A DNA stretch of 64,000 bases from Bacillus sp. ZZV12-4809. GTDB lineage: Bacteria > Bacillota > Bacilli > Bacillales > Cytobacillaceae. This document shows, piece by piece, positions 51,934 to 61,205 of the stretch. Numbering within the stretch: the stretch's first letter is position 1; the number at the start of each line of letters is the position of its first letter. Position numbers and translations under genes: made by a program. The notes below the pieces were generated by a model, which saw nothing but the letters and a program-made list of their open reading frames with translations, was not told the origin of the DNA and did no database searches. The stretch spans positions 62,001-126,000 of the forward strand of contig NZ_VCRN01000002.1 of the NCBI RefSeq assembly GCF_009849585.1. The letters run 5' to 3'.

Positions 51934-53475
51934 ATGACTACTGCAAAGACATTAACTGAGACGCTCCAGGAAAGAAGCGTGGTAATTGAAGCGGGCGGAC
52001 ATCCAAAATATCATGAAAAGAATGAAGCGCAAAACAAACTATTTGTCAGAAAACGGCTTGAGCTTTTGTTTGACGACGGATTTTATGAGGAAGACGGCAA
52101 ATTTGCGAATTGCCAGGCAAATGATCTGCCTGCAGATGGAGTTGTAACTGCTGTTGGTAAGATTAACAGCCAGACTGTTTGCGTAATGGCAAATGATTCA
52201 ACAGTAAAAGCTGGCTCATGGGGTGCAAGAACGGTAGAAAAGATCATCCGTATCCAGGAGACAGCAGAGAAGTTAAAAGTTCCGATTCTATATCTGGTTG
52301 ACTCTGCCGGTGCCCGAATTACGGATCAGCTTGAGATGTTTCCAAATAGACGCGGAGCAGGAAGAATTTTTTATAATCAGGTAAAGCTCTCAGGCATGGT
52401 ACCGCAGATTTGTCTTCTTTTTGGACCATCTGCTGCAGGAGGAGCGTATATTCCTGCGTTCTGTGATATCGTCATCATGGTAGACCAAAATGCTTCAATG
52501 TATCTGGGCTCGCCAAGGATGGCAGAAAAGGTTATCGGGGAAAAGGTTACACTGGAAGAAATGGGCGGCGCCCGCATGCATTGTTCTGTAAGCGGATGTG
52601 GCGATGTTCTTGCTTATAGTGAGGAAGAAGCCATTGAATCAGCAAGAAGATACTTGGCTTACTTCCCGGCAAGCTTCAAAGAAAAGCCTGTGAGGTCTGA
52701 GTTCATTATGCCAAAATCCGGCCGCGCCCTTGAAGAAATCATACCAAATAATCAGAATGCCCCATTTGACATGTATGAGTGCATAGATTCCTTAATCGAT
52801 GAAGGCAGCTTTTTTGAAATTAAGAAGCTTTTTGCTGCTGAACTGATTACGGGGCTTGCCCGAATAGGGGGAAGGCCTGTAGGAATTATTGCCAACCAGC
52901 CAAAGGTTAAAGGCGGGGTTCTATTTGTAGATTCTGCAGATAAGGCAGCCAAGTTTATTCAGCTTTGTGATGCATTCCATATCCCGCTTTTATTTCTGGC
53001 GGATGTCCCTGGATTTATGATTGGAACGAAGGTGGAAAGGGCTGGCATTATCCGCCATGGTGCAAAGCTTATCGCTGCCATGAGTTCTGCAACAGTTCCG
53101 AAAATCTCTGTTGTTGTCAGAAAGGCATATGGAGCAGGACTGTATGCCATGGCTGGTCCCGCATTTGAACCTGATTGCTGCATAGCCTTGCCAACAGCAC
53201 AAATTGCAGTAATGGGTCCTGAAGCCGCAGTAAATGCTGTTTATTCCAATAAAATCAATGCGATTGAAGACCCGAAAGAAAAGATCAAGTACGTTCAGGA
53301 AAAACAGCAGGAATATAAAGAAACTATTGATATCTACAAACTGGCCTCTGAATTAATTGTAGACGATATAGTTGCCCCTTCAGATTTAAGAAATGTTTTA
53401 ATTAACCGATTTAATCTGTATGAGACTAAAGAATTGACATTCAGTGTCCGTAAACATCCGGTATATCCGGTTTAA
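51934..53475 (+). CDS. Acyl-CoA carboxylase carboxyltransferase subunit
   Basis: A 513-residue carboxyltransferase with two crotonase-like halves. The acyl-CoA motif LVDSAGARITDQLEMFP (near 122-138) and SAAGGAYIPAFCDIVIMV in the first half, and ADVPGFMIGTKVERAGIIRHGAK in the second (both start as listed), match the PccB/MmdA/MccB group. Whether the substrate is propionyl-CoA or methylcrotonyl-CoA cannot be settled by eye. ATG 51934 is 6 bases after GAGGAGG; starts at 51898 and 51928 were rejected. Confidence 0.85.
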   Translation: MTTAKTLTETLQERSVVIEAGGHPKYHEKNEAQNKLFVRKRLELLFDDGFYEEDGKFANCQANDLPADGVVTAVGKINSQTVCVMANDSTVKAGSWGARTVEKIIRIQETAEKLKVPILYLVDSAGARITDQLEMFPNRRGAGRIFYNQVKLSGMVPQICLLFGPSAAGGAYIPAFCDIVIMVDQNASMYLGSPRMAEKVIGEKVTLEEMGGARMHCSVSGCGDVLAYSEEEAIESARRYLAYFPASFKEKPVRSEFIMPKSGRALEEIIPNNQNAPFDMYECIDSLIDEGSFFEIKKLFAAELITGLARIGGRPVGIIANQPKVKGGVLFVDSADKAAKFIQLCDAFHIPLLFLADVPGFMIGTKVERAGIIRHGAKLIAAMSSATVPKISVVVRKAYGAGLYAMAGPAFEPDCCIALPTAQIAVMGPEAAVNAVYSNKINAIEDPKEKIKYVQEKQQEYKETIDIYKLASELIVDDIVAPSDLRNVLINRFNLYETKELTFSVRKHPVYPV

Positions 53476-53485
53476 TCCCAGCATT

Positions 53486-53525
53486 AAAAAATCCCTTTTT
53501 CGATTTTCGAAAAAGGGATTTTTTT
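53486..53525 (+). terminator. Terminator of the carboxylase operon
   Basis: AAAAAATCCCTTTTTCG pairs perfectly over 17 bp around ATTTT, ending in seven T. Confidence 0.95.
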
Positions 53526-53657
53526 AAAGGATTTAGCAGATGAAAAATGGAATTTAAAAATAATCATTAAATTTCAAGTTAGAAATATTTCTTTTTACCC
53601 ATGAATTTATCTTATTTTGTTAAAATATGTTTAAAAAGTAAAAAATGGTGGTCTTTT

Positions 53658-54551
53658 ATGAAAATAGCTATTATCGGAGGAGGAGCAGTCGGCCTTCTGT
53701 TTGCCCATTACTTAAATGAAAATCATGAAGTCGTTGTCTATGTGAGAAACAGCAGCCAGCTGGAAAAACTGTGCAAAAATGGTCTTACGCTCGAGAGAGA
53801 GGGATTCCACAGTAATACCCGGGTTAAGACTTACCATTTTAAAGAATGGAAGGGGGAGGAGGATTTAACTATTATTGCAGTTAAGCAATATAGTATTCCT
53901 GAATTGACAGGGGATTTATTGAGGATGAATGCTGGCAAATCCGGGTCATTTTTGTTTCTGCAAAATGGGATGGGGCATTTGAAGTGGGCTGAAAAGCTGG
54001 AAGCTGATAACTTATTTGCGGGCAGTGTTGAGCATGGTGCTTTAAAAACAGAGCCTGACACTGTGCTTCATACCGGGATTGGAGTCACAAAAGTGGCAGC
54101 TATAAAGGGGGATATTAGTTTTCTGGAGAAATTATCCTGTTCGGCATCTGGTTATTTTCCTTTTGTTTTTGTCAGGGATCATCTGGAAATGCTCATTCAA
54201 AAATTAATCGTAAACAGTCTGATAAACCCTCTCACAGCAGTTCTTCGTGTTAGAAATGGGGAACTCCTTACGAATAAATACTATTATCGGCTATTTTTGA
54301 AATTGTTTGACGAGGTAAGTGCCATTTTAAATATAAAGGATAAAGCAAGTGCGTTAAACCATGTTAAAAGAGTCTGTAAAGAAACCGGGGAAAACAAATC
54401 CTCAATGCTTAAGGATATCGAAGAAGGCCGGGAAACAGAGATAGATGCTATTTTAGGCTATATCGTAAACGAAGCAGAAATGAAGAAGATGTCTGCTCCG
54501 TATACAGAAAGTCTTTATTGTCAGATCAAAGGCAGGGAGAGGGGGAAATAA
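53658..54551 (+). CDS. panE: 2-dehydropantoate 2-reductase
   Basis: NADPH-dependent ketopantoate reductase of pantothenate synthesis (B. subtilis YlbQ). Rossmann motif IGGGAVGLLFAHYL (near 5-18), AVKQYSIPE near 76-84 and KLIVNSLINPLTAVL with the catalytic Lys/Asn pair near 175-189. 297 aa from ATG 53658; the ORF upstream to 53601 lacks a ribosome site, while ATGGTGG precedes 53658. Followed at once by a small membrane gene. Confidence 0.88.
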   Translation: MKIAIIGGGAVGLLFAHYLNENHEVVVYVRNSSQLEKLCKNGLTLEREGFHSNTRVKTYHFKEWKGEEDLTIIAVKQYSIPELTGDLLRMNAGKSGSFLFLQNGMGHLKWAEKLEADNLFAGSVEHGALKTEPDTVLHTGIGVTKVAAIKGDISFLEKLSCSASGYFPFVFVRDHLEMLIQKLIVNSLINPLTAVLRVRNGELLTNKYYYRLFLKLFDEVSAILNIKDKASALNHVKRVCKETGENKSSMLKDIEEGRETEIDAILGYIVNEAEMKKMSAPYTESLYCQIKGRERGK

Positions 54552-54552
54552 G

Positions 54553-54948
54553 TTGAACACTGTGTTCTCAAGCCTGATTGCAACGCTGGTGACCATACCG
54601 CTGCTTGGATATCTGGCTGTTTTTATTATCAGCAAACAAATTACAAAAAAACATAAAAGATCTGTACATATTGCCTTGGATGTCAGCACTTTTTTATTTA
54701 TATTGTCTGTTCATTATTTAATTATTGTAATTTGGGATAAATCTTATTTATGGATGATCTTCCTATGCCTTCTAATTACAGCGGTTGTTTTTATAATCAT
54801 ACATTGGAGAATTAAACAGGAAATCAATATGCGTATCTTATTCAAAGGGTTTTGGCGATTTAATTTCTTGCTGTATTTCACCGCTTATATCATTCTGATC
54901 CTGGTAGGGGTTGTTCAAAGGGTAACTTCAGTGGTTTTCATTCCTTAG
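54553..54948 (+). CDS. DUF3397-like membrane protein
   Basis: A 131-residue protein with four transmembrane segments (about 6-26, 37-56, 63-83, 102-123), assigned to DUF3397 from memory. Such genes sit between panE and bshC in many Bacillaceae. TTG start behind AGGGGGAAA, one base after the panE stop, so translation is coupled. Function unknown. Confidence 0.7.
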   Translation: MNTVFSSLIATLVTIPLLGYLAVFIISKQITKKHKRSVHIALDVSTFLFILSVHYLIIVIWDKSYLWMIFLCLLITAVVFIIIHWRIKQEINMRILFKGFWRFNFLLYFTAYIILILVGVVQRVTSVVFIP

Positions 54949-55010
54949 TAAAAGTTTGTTAACAATATGATTTATTATTTGAATTGAAGCTTTTAGGCAA
55001 GCAAAGTTTT

Positions 55011-55039
55011 TTTCTTTTCAATTAAGACAATGCTATACT
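55011..55039 (+). promoter_or_regulatory. bshC promoter
   Basis: TTTCTT (55011-55016), 17 bases, and TATACT (55034-55039) preceded by TGC, an extended -10. Confidence 0.6.
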
Positions 55040-55088
55040 CATAAGATGAAAATTAAAATTGATCAGCTATGAGAAAGGAAGTTCATTA

Positions 55089-56723
55089 ATGGAGATTCTT
55101 AATCTCTCATTACCGGCAACAAACCGGTTTGCAACAGATTATATTGCACAAACAGATGAAATTATGCAGTTTTTTCACTATCGCTATAATTCGGATTCTG
55201 ATTATAAAGCAAGGTTAGCGGAGCTTAGAGGCCGGTCGTTTATGAGAAATGAACTTTCTCTATATATTGCAGAGTTTATGGATCGTTTACCTTCTTCCCC
55301 GGCAGTTCATGACTCACTAAACAAGCTGAAGCAAGAAAATAGCGCAGTGATTATCGGAGGGCAGCAGGCAGGGATTTTGACGGGACCGCTTTATACAATA
55401 CATAAAATCATCTCAATCATTCATCTTGCAAAACAGCAGGAAAGTGAGCTTGGCATTCCTGTTGTACCTGTTTTCTGGATTGCTGGGGAAGATCATGACT
55501 ATCAGGAAGTAAATCATATTTTCATTGAGAAGAATCATAAAATGGAAAAAGTGACATATCCTGAAAAAGTCTTAGAGAAGAAAATGGTATCAAATATCCC
55601 GCTGAATCGTGAAACGTGCAGGGCATGGGTGGAAGGAATCATTGAAGCTCTAGGGGAGACCGAACATACAAAAAATCTCATTTTGATATTGGAAGAAATA
55701 ATAATGCAATCGCAAACCTATGTGGAGTTCTTTGCCGGTATTATCATGCACTTATTTAAAGAAACTGGGCTGCTTCTGGTTGATTCCGGTGACCTAAAAC
55801 TCCGGAAACTTGAAAGCAGTATTTTTGCCAAACAGATCAAAGGGGTTCAAGAAATCACAAATCGTGTGAAAAGCCAGCAGCATAGCCTGAAGAATGCCGG
55901 TTTTCCAAATACCATTGATATAAGTGAAAATGCTGCCAACCTGTTTTATTATGATGAAAAGCATAAAGAAAGAATTCTTCTCGAATTCAATCCGGAGAAA
56001 AAGGTATTTACGGGAAAAGAATCCTTCCATGAGTTTACCATGAATGAGCTTCTGGAGATTGCTGAAAATCATCCAGAAAGACTGAGCAATAATGTGGTGA
56101 CAAGACCCATCACTCAGGAATGCCTGTTTCCAGTTCTTGCTTTTATAGCCGGACCTGGAGAAATTGCCTATTGGGCTGAGCTTAAGATGGCATTTGAATG
56201 GTTTGGAATAAAAATGCCTCCTATCATGCCCCGTTTAAATATTACCTTATTAGAAAGGTTTACAGAGAGTGATTTGGACGATTTAGAACTTGATTTGCAG
56301 GCAGTGCTCGTTTCAGGAACCGAAGCAGTAAAGGAAGTTTATTTAAAGAGTATTAAAAATGAAAACGTAGAAGGCCAGTTCCAAAAAACAAAAGATCAAT
56401 TAAAACAAAACTATGAGTTTATTGAAGAACTTACATTAAAAGAGGTTAGTGCCCTTCTTCCCATGTTGAAGAAAAATGAAGAATTGTTGTTAAAGCAAAT
56501 AGATTTCATGGAGAATAAAATCCAGAAATCCATACAGCAAAAATATGAAGTGGTCATAAAAAAATATGAAAGAGCTGATAACTCCCTGAGACCTGGCGGG
56601 ATTCCGCAGGAAAGAGTATGGAATATTCTTTATTACCTTAATAAATATGGTATAGATTTTCTGGAGGAATTACTCCATCTCCCATTTGATTTTGATGGGA
56701 CACATAAAGTCATAAAAATTTAA
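55089..56723 (+). CDS. bshC: Bacillithiol biosynthesis cysteine-adding enzyme BshC
   Basis: Last enzyme of bacillithiol synthesis, adding cysteine to glucosaminyl malate (B. subtilis YllA). 544 aa from ATG 55089 (AAAGGAAG upstream). Recognisable stretches are SAVIIGGQQAGILTGPLYT (near 84-102), FWIAGEDHDYQEVNHIF (near 130-146) and GPGEIAYWAELK; the C-terminal third is a coiled coil (about 420-500). Stands between panE/DUF3397 and mraZ as in B. subtilis. Confidence 0.93.
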   Translation: MEILNLSLPATNRFATDYIAQTDEIMQFFHYRYNSDSDYKARLAELRGRSFMRNELSLYIAEFMDRLPSSPAVHDSLNKLKQENSAVIIGGQQAGILTGPLYTIHKIISIIHLAKQQESELGIPVVPVFWIAGEDHDYQEVNHIFIEKNHKMEKVTYPEKVLEKKMVSNIPLNRETCRAWVEGIIEALGETEHTKNLILILEEIIMQSQTYVEFFAGIIMHLFKETGLLLVDSGDLKLRKLESSIFAKQIKGVQEITNRVKSQQHSLKNAGFPNTIDISENAANLFYYDEKHKERILLEFNPEKKVFTGKESFHEFTMNELLEIAENHPERLSNNVVTRPITQECLFPVLAFIAGPGEIAYWAELKMAFEWFGIKMPPIMPRLNITLLERFTESDLDDLELDLQAVLVSGTEAVKEVYLKSIKNENVEGQFQKTKDQLKQNYEFIEELTLKEVSALLPMLKKNEELLLKQIDFMENKIQKSIQQKYEVVIKKYERADNSLRPGGIPQERVWNILYYLNKYGIDFLEELLHLPFDFDGTHKVIKI

Positions 56724-56743
56724 TATTCGCCATATTCTTCGGG

Positions 56744-56770
56744 CCTTATCCATTCGGATAAGGTCTTTTT
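56744..56770 (+). terminator. Terminator after bshC
   Basis: CCTTATCC, loop ATTC, GGATAAGG, then TCTTTTTC. Confidence 0.85.
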
Positions 56771-56923
56771 CTATGTGAAAAAGAGGGTGAAACTCTTTAA
56801 TCCTATGTGATTTCCCATTTAAAAAAACATGTGAAAAAACAGTAAAGAGTTTAAAGAAAATGTAATAAAAAGACGAACAGAAAATGGGTGAATACCTTAT
56901 GAGAAGCAGGATTTTAAAAGCAG

Positions 56924-56932
56924 TGGTAGAAT
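56924..56932 (+). promoter_or_regulatory. Division cluster promoter, extended -10
   Basis: TGGTAGAAT (56924-56932) fits an extended -10 (TGnTAnAAT); no good -35. It would start transcription near 56939, just before the GTGG repeats. Confidence 0.5.
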
Positions 56933-56944
56933 AATTAAAAACAT

Positions 56945-56968
56945 GTGGAGGAAAGTGGGGGATTGTGG
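56945..56968 (+). promoter_or_regulatory. MraZ operator (GTGG repeats with 10-base period)
   Basis: GTGG occurs at 56945, 56955 and 56965, exactly one helical turn apart, in AGGAAA/GGGATT context, and once more at 56986. This is the layout of MraZ boxes, by which MraZ regulates its own operon. Confidence 0.75.
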
Positions 56969-57000
56969 TACATTTGAGTTAGAAAGTGGGTGCAGCGGGT

Positions 57001-57432
57001 ATGTTCATGGGTGAGTTCCATCACAACGTTGATAATAAGGGCCGTCTCATCGTGCCATCCAAGTTTCGTGATGACTTAGGTGAAACCTTTATATTGACAC
57101 GCGGACTTGATCAATGTTTGTTTGGCTATCCCATGGATGAGTGGAGGCAGCTTGAAGAGAAATTAAAAAGTCTTCCGCTTACTAAAAAGGATGCCCGTGC
57201 ATTTACCCGTTTTTTCTTTTCAGGTGCCACTGAATGTGAAATAGATAAACAAGGAAGAATAAATATTGCTTCCCCGCTTCTGCAATATGCAAAATTGGAA
57301 AAAGAATGTGTAGTGCTGGGCGTTTCCAATCGGATCGAGATATGGAGCAAAAATCTTTGGGAAGATTATTTTGCAGAATCAGAGGAATCTTTTGCTGATA
57401 TTGCGGAAAATATGATTGGGTTTGATATATAA
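57001..57432 (+). CDS. mraZ: Transcriptional regulator MraZ
   Basis: A 143-residue protein with two SpoVT/AbrB-like swapped-hairpin domains ([11 protein letters not shown] near 13-23; [11 protein letters not shown] near 86-96), forming a ring that binds the GTGG repeats upstream. First gene of the mraZ-rsmH-ftsL-pbpB division and cell-wall operon. ATG 57001 gives the family N-terminus MFMGEFHH; the in-frame GTG at 56986 lies in the fourth GTGG repeat. Confidence 0.95.
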   Translation: MFMGEFHHNVDNKGRLIVPSKFRDDLGETFILTRGLDQCLFGYPMDEWRQLEEKLKSLPLTKKDARAFTRFFFSGATECEIDKQGRINIASPLLQYAKLEKECVVLGVSNRIEIWSKNLWEDYFAESEESFADIAENMIGFDI

Positions 57433-57543
57433 TGGGAATGTTTTAGTAATATAATTTCCCATGAAACAAAGATACTTGTTTAGCTCCGGATGCTTTAATT
57501 GCGTCTTGTGCTTCTCTGATTGGAAAGGTGGATTCATTCAACA

Positions 57544-58476
57544 ATGTTTGAACATACAACAGTACTATTAAAAGAAACAGTAGAAGGCTTAAACATTCAT
57601 CCTGATGGTGTGTATGTGGATTGTACCCTAGGCGGCGCAGGCCACAGTAAATTAATTCTTTCCCAGCTGTCTGAAAAGGGGAAGCTATACGCATTTGACC
57701 AGGATGATACAGCGATTGAACATGCAAAAGAAAAACTTGCTGAATATGGTGACAGAATCACGATTATTAAAAGTAATTTTAAGTATCTTAAGGAAGAGCT
57801 TGAAAACCTTGGTGTTTCTAAAGTTGATGGTGTTTTATATGATCTTGGCGTTTCATCACCGCAGCTGGATACACCTGAAAGAGGATTCAGCTATCATAAT
57901 GATGCCCCGCTTGATATGAGAATGGATACCGGCGCTGATATTTCCGCCTATGATGTGGTAAACAGCTGGGAATATAGCGAACTTGTGAAAATCTTCTTCA
58001 GATACGGAGAAGAGAAATTTTCAAAGCAAATTGCGAGAAAAATTGAGGCCGCCAGGGACGTTTCTCCAATAGAAACAACTGGCCAGCTGGTTGAAATTAT
58101 TAAAGAGGCCATACCAGCACCTGCGAGGCGTAAAGGCGGACATCCCGCCAAGCGTGTTTTTCAGGCAATTAGAATAGCTGTGAATGATGAACTGAGTGTA
58201 TTTGAGGATTCTCTTCACCAGGCTATTGACATATTAAATCCCAATGGAAGAATTAGTGTCATTACGTTTCACTCACTGGAGGACCGGATTTGTAAAGCTG
58301 CCTTTAAAAAAGCGAGTGAAACACCAAATCTGCCTCCCGGCCTGCCTATTATTCCGGACGAATATAAGCCAACTTTAAAGCTAATTAACAGAAAGCCGAT
58401 TCTGCCTTCAGAGGAAGAACTGGAACACAATAATCGTGCAAGGTCCGCTAAGCTAAGAATAGCAGAGAAGCTTTAA
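57544..58476 (+). CDS. rsmH: 16S rRNA (cytosine1402-N4)-methyltransferase RsmH
   Basis: SAM-dependent methyltransferase (MraW) acting on C1402 of 16S r[13 protein letters not shown] (near 23-32) is the SAM loop, with [12 protein letters not shown] near 97-108 and [18 protein letters not shown] near 198-215. 310 aa from ATG 57544, starting [13 protein letters not shown]. The AAGGTGG site is 12 bases upstream, somewhat far; a TTG at 57520 precedes it. 111 bases after mraZ. Confidence 0.95.
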   Translation: MFEHTTVLLKETVEGLNIHPDGVYVDCTLGGAGHSKLILSQLSEKGKLYAFDQDDTAIEHAKEKLAEYGDRITIIKSNFKYLKEELENLGVSKVDGVLYDLGVSSPQLDTPERGFSYHNDAPLDMRMDTGADISAYDVVNSWEYSELVKIFFRYGEEKFSKQIARKIEAARDVSPIETTGQLVEIIKEAIPAPARRKGGHPAKRVFQAIRIAVNDELSVFEDSLHQAIDILNPNGRISVITFHSLEDRICKAAFKKASETPNLPPGLPIIPDEYKPTLKLINRKPILPSEEELEHNNRARSAKLRIAEKL

Positions 58477-58519
58477 TCGAATACCGATATAGAGAATAAA
58501 AAATTACAGGAGGGGAATT

Positions 58520-58888
58520 ATGAGCAATTTAGCCCGAAAAATTCAGGAAGAAAAACAATTTGATGTTCAAACCCAGCCCGTACAGGCCCCTAAGAAAAAA
58601 ATAAAAACAAGAAAGTCCTGGCTTTCCCCCGGAGAGAAAATACTGGGACTCGCCTTTACTGGAATTGTTTGCTTTGGCGCAGTGCAAATGGTTTCAAATC
58701 AGTCGGCCATTTACGAAATAAACAAAGAAATTCAGCAAACAGAAGAAGCAATCCAGACGCAGAACAAAGTGAATACAGATCTCAAAATGCAGGTGAGCGA
58801 ATTAAGTACATACGAGCGCATTAAAGCAAAAGCTGAAGAAATGGGTCTTAAATTCAGCGGAAATAATGTCAAGGTCGTGGAAGATTAA
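58520..58888 (+). CDS. ftsL: Cell division protein FtsL
   Basis: A 122-residue bitopic protein: a basic cytoplasmic part (1-40), one transmembrane helix (about 45-63) and an extracellular leucine-zipper-like coiled coil (65-110). It forms the FtsL-DivIC-DivIB complex that activates FtsW-PBP2B. CAGGAGGGG before the ATG. Its TAA overlaps the pbpB ATG by one base. Confidence 0.93.
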   Translation: MSNLARKIQEEKQFDVQTQPVQAPKKKIKTRKSWLSPGEKILGLAFTGIVCFGAVQMVSNQSAIYEINKEIQQTEEAIQTQNKVNTDLKMQVSELSTYERIKAKAEEMGLKFSGNNVKVVED

Positions 58889-61107
58889 TGAAGAAACAGC
58901 CAAATATCAATTTGGGAGCAGCGATATTATTTTTAATATTCAGCCTGCTCTTTTTTGTATTAATTTTTCGCTTTGTTTCCATTCAGGCAACGGGCGAAGC
59001 AGCGGGCCACGCACTTGCGGCTAAGGCTCAGCAAAAATATGAACGCGAAAAAACAATACAGGCCAAAAGGGGCACTATTTATGACCGCAACGGGGAAGTG
59101 ATTGCAGAGGATACGATATCTTACAAACTTGTAGCAATCCTTGACAAAAGCATGAAACCAGATTATGTGAAAGACCCCGGAAAAACAGCTGCAGCGCTTT
59201 CGAAAGCTATTGATCTGGAAGAGTCGGAGATTTATAGGATTTTGACAAAGAAAACAAAAGATGGAGATAAGCCATTCCAGGTTGAATTTGGAAAAGAGGG
59301 CCGTGATCTTCCGCTAAAGACAAAAAGAGAAATAGAAGATATGAAATTGCCAGGGATTACATTTATAACAGATTCCAAACGGTTTTATCCAAATGGAGTC
59401 TTTGCCTCACATTTAGTCGGGTATGTTGAAAAGAAAAAAACGAAAACAAATACAACTGATACAGTAGGGATGCTGGGTCTTGAGCAGAGTTTGAATAAAG
59501 CGCTCACAGGAAAAGATGGAAAGTTCAGCTATGAAAGTGATATATGGGGCTATCTGCTTCCTAATGGAGATCAAAAAATCCAGCCTGCTCAAAATGGCAA
59601 AGATGTGTATCTGACGATCGATAAAAAGATTCAGACCTTTCTCGAAGATTCCATGAATAAAGTAGACGAGGAATATAAGCCCAAAAAGATGGTCGCAGTA
59701 GTCGCTGATGCTAAAACTGGTGAAATTCTGGCTATGGGACAGAGGCCGTCATTTCATCCGAAAACAAAGGAAGGCATCGAAGACACTTGGCATAATGAAG
59801 TGATTGAAAACTCATTTGAGCCCGGATCAACCATGAAAATCTTTACTTTGGCAGCTGCCATTGAGGAGGGCAAGTTTGATCCGAATGAATGGTATAAATC
59901 TGGAAGTTATAAAGTAACGGAAAATTCACCGGCAATCCGCGACCATAATCAAGGACGCGGCTGGGGTTCCATTACTTACCTTGAAGGTGTTCAGCGTTCT
60001 TCGAATGTGGCTTTTGCGAAAATAGTAAAAGAAAAGCTCGGGTATGAAAAGTACAGGGAATATTTAACGAAATTTGGATTTGAAAATCCGACGGGAATTG
60101 ACCTGCCGAATGAAACTGGCGGAAAAATCGCATATGAGTGGCCGCTTGATAAGGTAACTACCGGGTTTGGGCAGGGTACAGCCATTACGCCTATTCAGCA
60201 GATACAGGCTGCTACTGCCATTGCAAATGATGGCAAAATGATGCAGCCGCATGTCATCAGCAGTATTGTTAATAGTGATAAAAATGAAGTCGTGAATAAA
60301 ACGGAGCCGAAGGTGAAGGGAAAGCCCATTTCAGCAGAAACAGCAAAGAAAGCCAGAGATATCCTTGGAACGGTTGTGTCTTCTGAAAACGGGACCGGCT
60401 ATAAAAGGTATAATATCGAAGGGTACGAGGTAGCCGGAAAAACGGGGACTGCTCAAATACCTGATCCAAATGGCGGTGGATATTTAACCGGTCATGAAAA
60501 TTTTATCTTCTCGTTTTTAGGAATGGCTCCAAAAGATGATCCTGAACTGATCATCTATGTAGCAGTCCAGCAGCCGGATATCGACCTCAGTACAAATGGT
60601 GCAGAACCTGTAGCTAAGATTTTTACACCAGTTATGAAAAGCAGTCTCCAATATTTAAATATAGAACCGGCAAAAGAACTAAAGGCAAACTCTGAACAAG
60701 CACCAGAAGTAGAAGGGAAAACAGTTGAGGAAGCTAAGGCAGAATTGAAAAAATCCGGATTTGAAGCAATTGTGCTTGGAAAGGGCAGCAAGGTGCAGAG
60801 ACAAGTTCCAGGAAATATGTACAATTTGCTTGAAGGCGAACGGGTGATCTTAAAGACGGATGGCGAATTAACAGTGCCTGATATGGATGGATGGTCACTA
60901 AGAGACGTCATGAAGGTGGCCAAGATTGCTGACTTAAAGCTTAATACTGTTGGAAGCGGATATGTGGCGAAGCAAAATCTAAAAGCCGGTTCTGCGCTTA
61001 GGAAAGGTGACTATTTAATAGTCGAACTTGAGCAGCCTGCTGAGAAATATAACAAGGAGAACGATCAATCTGAAGTTCAGCAGGAAGAAGAAGCGGTGCT
61101 GGATTAG
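58888..61107 (+). CDS. pbpB: Penicillin-binding protein 2B, septal transpeptidase
   Basis: Class B PBP that crosslinks septal peptidoglycan with FtsW. One membrane helix (about 10-32), a dimerisation/pedestal domain starting RGTIYDRNGEVIAED (61-75), and a transpeptidase domain with Ser314-xx-Lys317 (EPGSTMK), SSN at 371-373 and KTG at 518-520. Two C-terminal PASTA repeats (about 592-650 and 650-710) and an acidic Gln/Glu tail. 739 aa. Coupled to ftsL. Confidence 0.96.
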   Translation: MKKQPNINLGAAILFLIFSLLFFVLIFRFVSIQATGEAAGHALAAKAQQKYEREKTIQAKRGTIYDRNGEVIAEDTISYKLVAILDKSMKPDYVKDPGKTAAALSKAIDLEESEIYRILTKKTKDGDKPFQVEFGKEGRDLPLKTKREIEDMKLPGITFITDSKRFYPNGVFASHLVGYVEKKKTKTNTTDTVGMLGLEQSLNKALTGKDGKFSYESDIWGYLLPNGDQKIQPAQNGKDVYLTIDKKIQTFLEDSMNKVDEEYKPKKMVAVVADAKTGEILAMGQRPSFHPKTKEGIEDTWHNEVIENSFEPGSTMKIFTLAAAIEEGKFDPNEWYKSGSYKVTENSPAIRDHNQGRGWGSITYLEGVQRSSNVAFAKIVKEKLGYEKYREYLTKFGFENPTGIDLPNETGGKIAYEWPLDKVTTGFGQGTAITPIQQIQAATAIANDGKMMQPHVISSIVNSDKNEVVNKTEPKVKGKPISAETAKKARDILGTVVSSENGTGYKRYNIEGYEVAGKTGTAQIPDPNGGGYLTGHENFIFSFLGMAPKDDPELIIYVAVQQPDIDLSTNGAEPVAKIFTPVMKSSLQYLNIEPAKELKANSEQAPEVEGKTVEEAKAELKKSGFEAIVLGKGSKVQRQVPGNMYNLLEGERVILKTDGELTVPDMDGWSLRDVMKVAKIADLKLNTVGSGYVAKQNLKAGSALRKGDYLIVELEQPAEKYNKENDQSEVQQEEEAVLD

Positions 61108-61112
61108 ATGAA

Positions 61113-61144
61113 GAACGTACTGCCGGATGTGCGGCAGTGCGTTC
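61113..61144 (+). terminator. Terminator between pbpB and spoVD
   Basis: GAACGTACTGCC pairs with GGCAGTGCGTTC (one G-T pair) around GGATGTGC; only a weak T-tract follows, so readthrough is likely. Confidence 0.6.
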
Positions 61145-61161
61145 TATTCATTTTGGTACAA

Positions 61162-61187
61162 GCATATATTGGAACGAGCCATAATTT
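61162..61187 (+). promoter_or_regulatory. Possible SigE promoter of spoVD
   Basis: GCATATA (61162-61168) and CATAATTT (61180-61187) resemble SigE -35 and -10 elements, with a spacer a little shorter than usual. spoVD is SigE-dependent in B. subtilis. Confidence 0.4.
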
Positions 61188-61205
61188 AAGGAGGTTCGTC
61201 CATAC

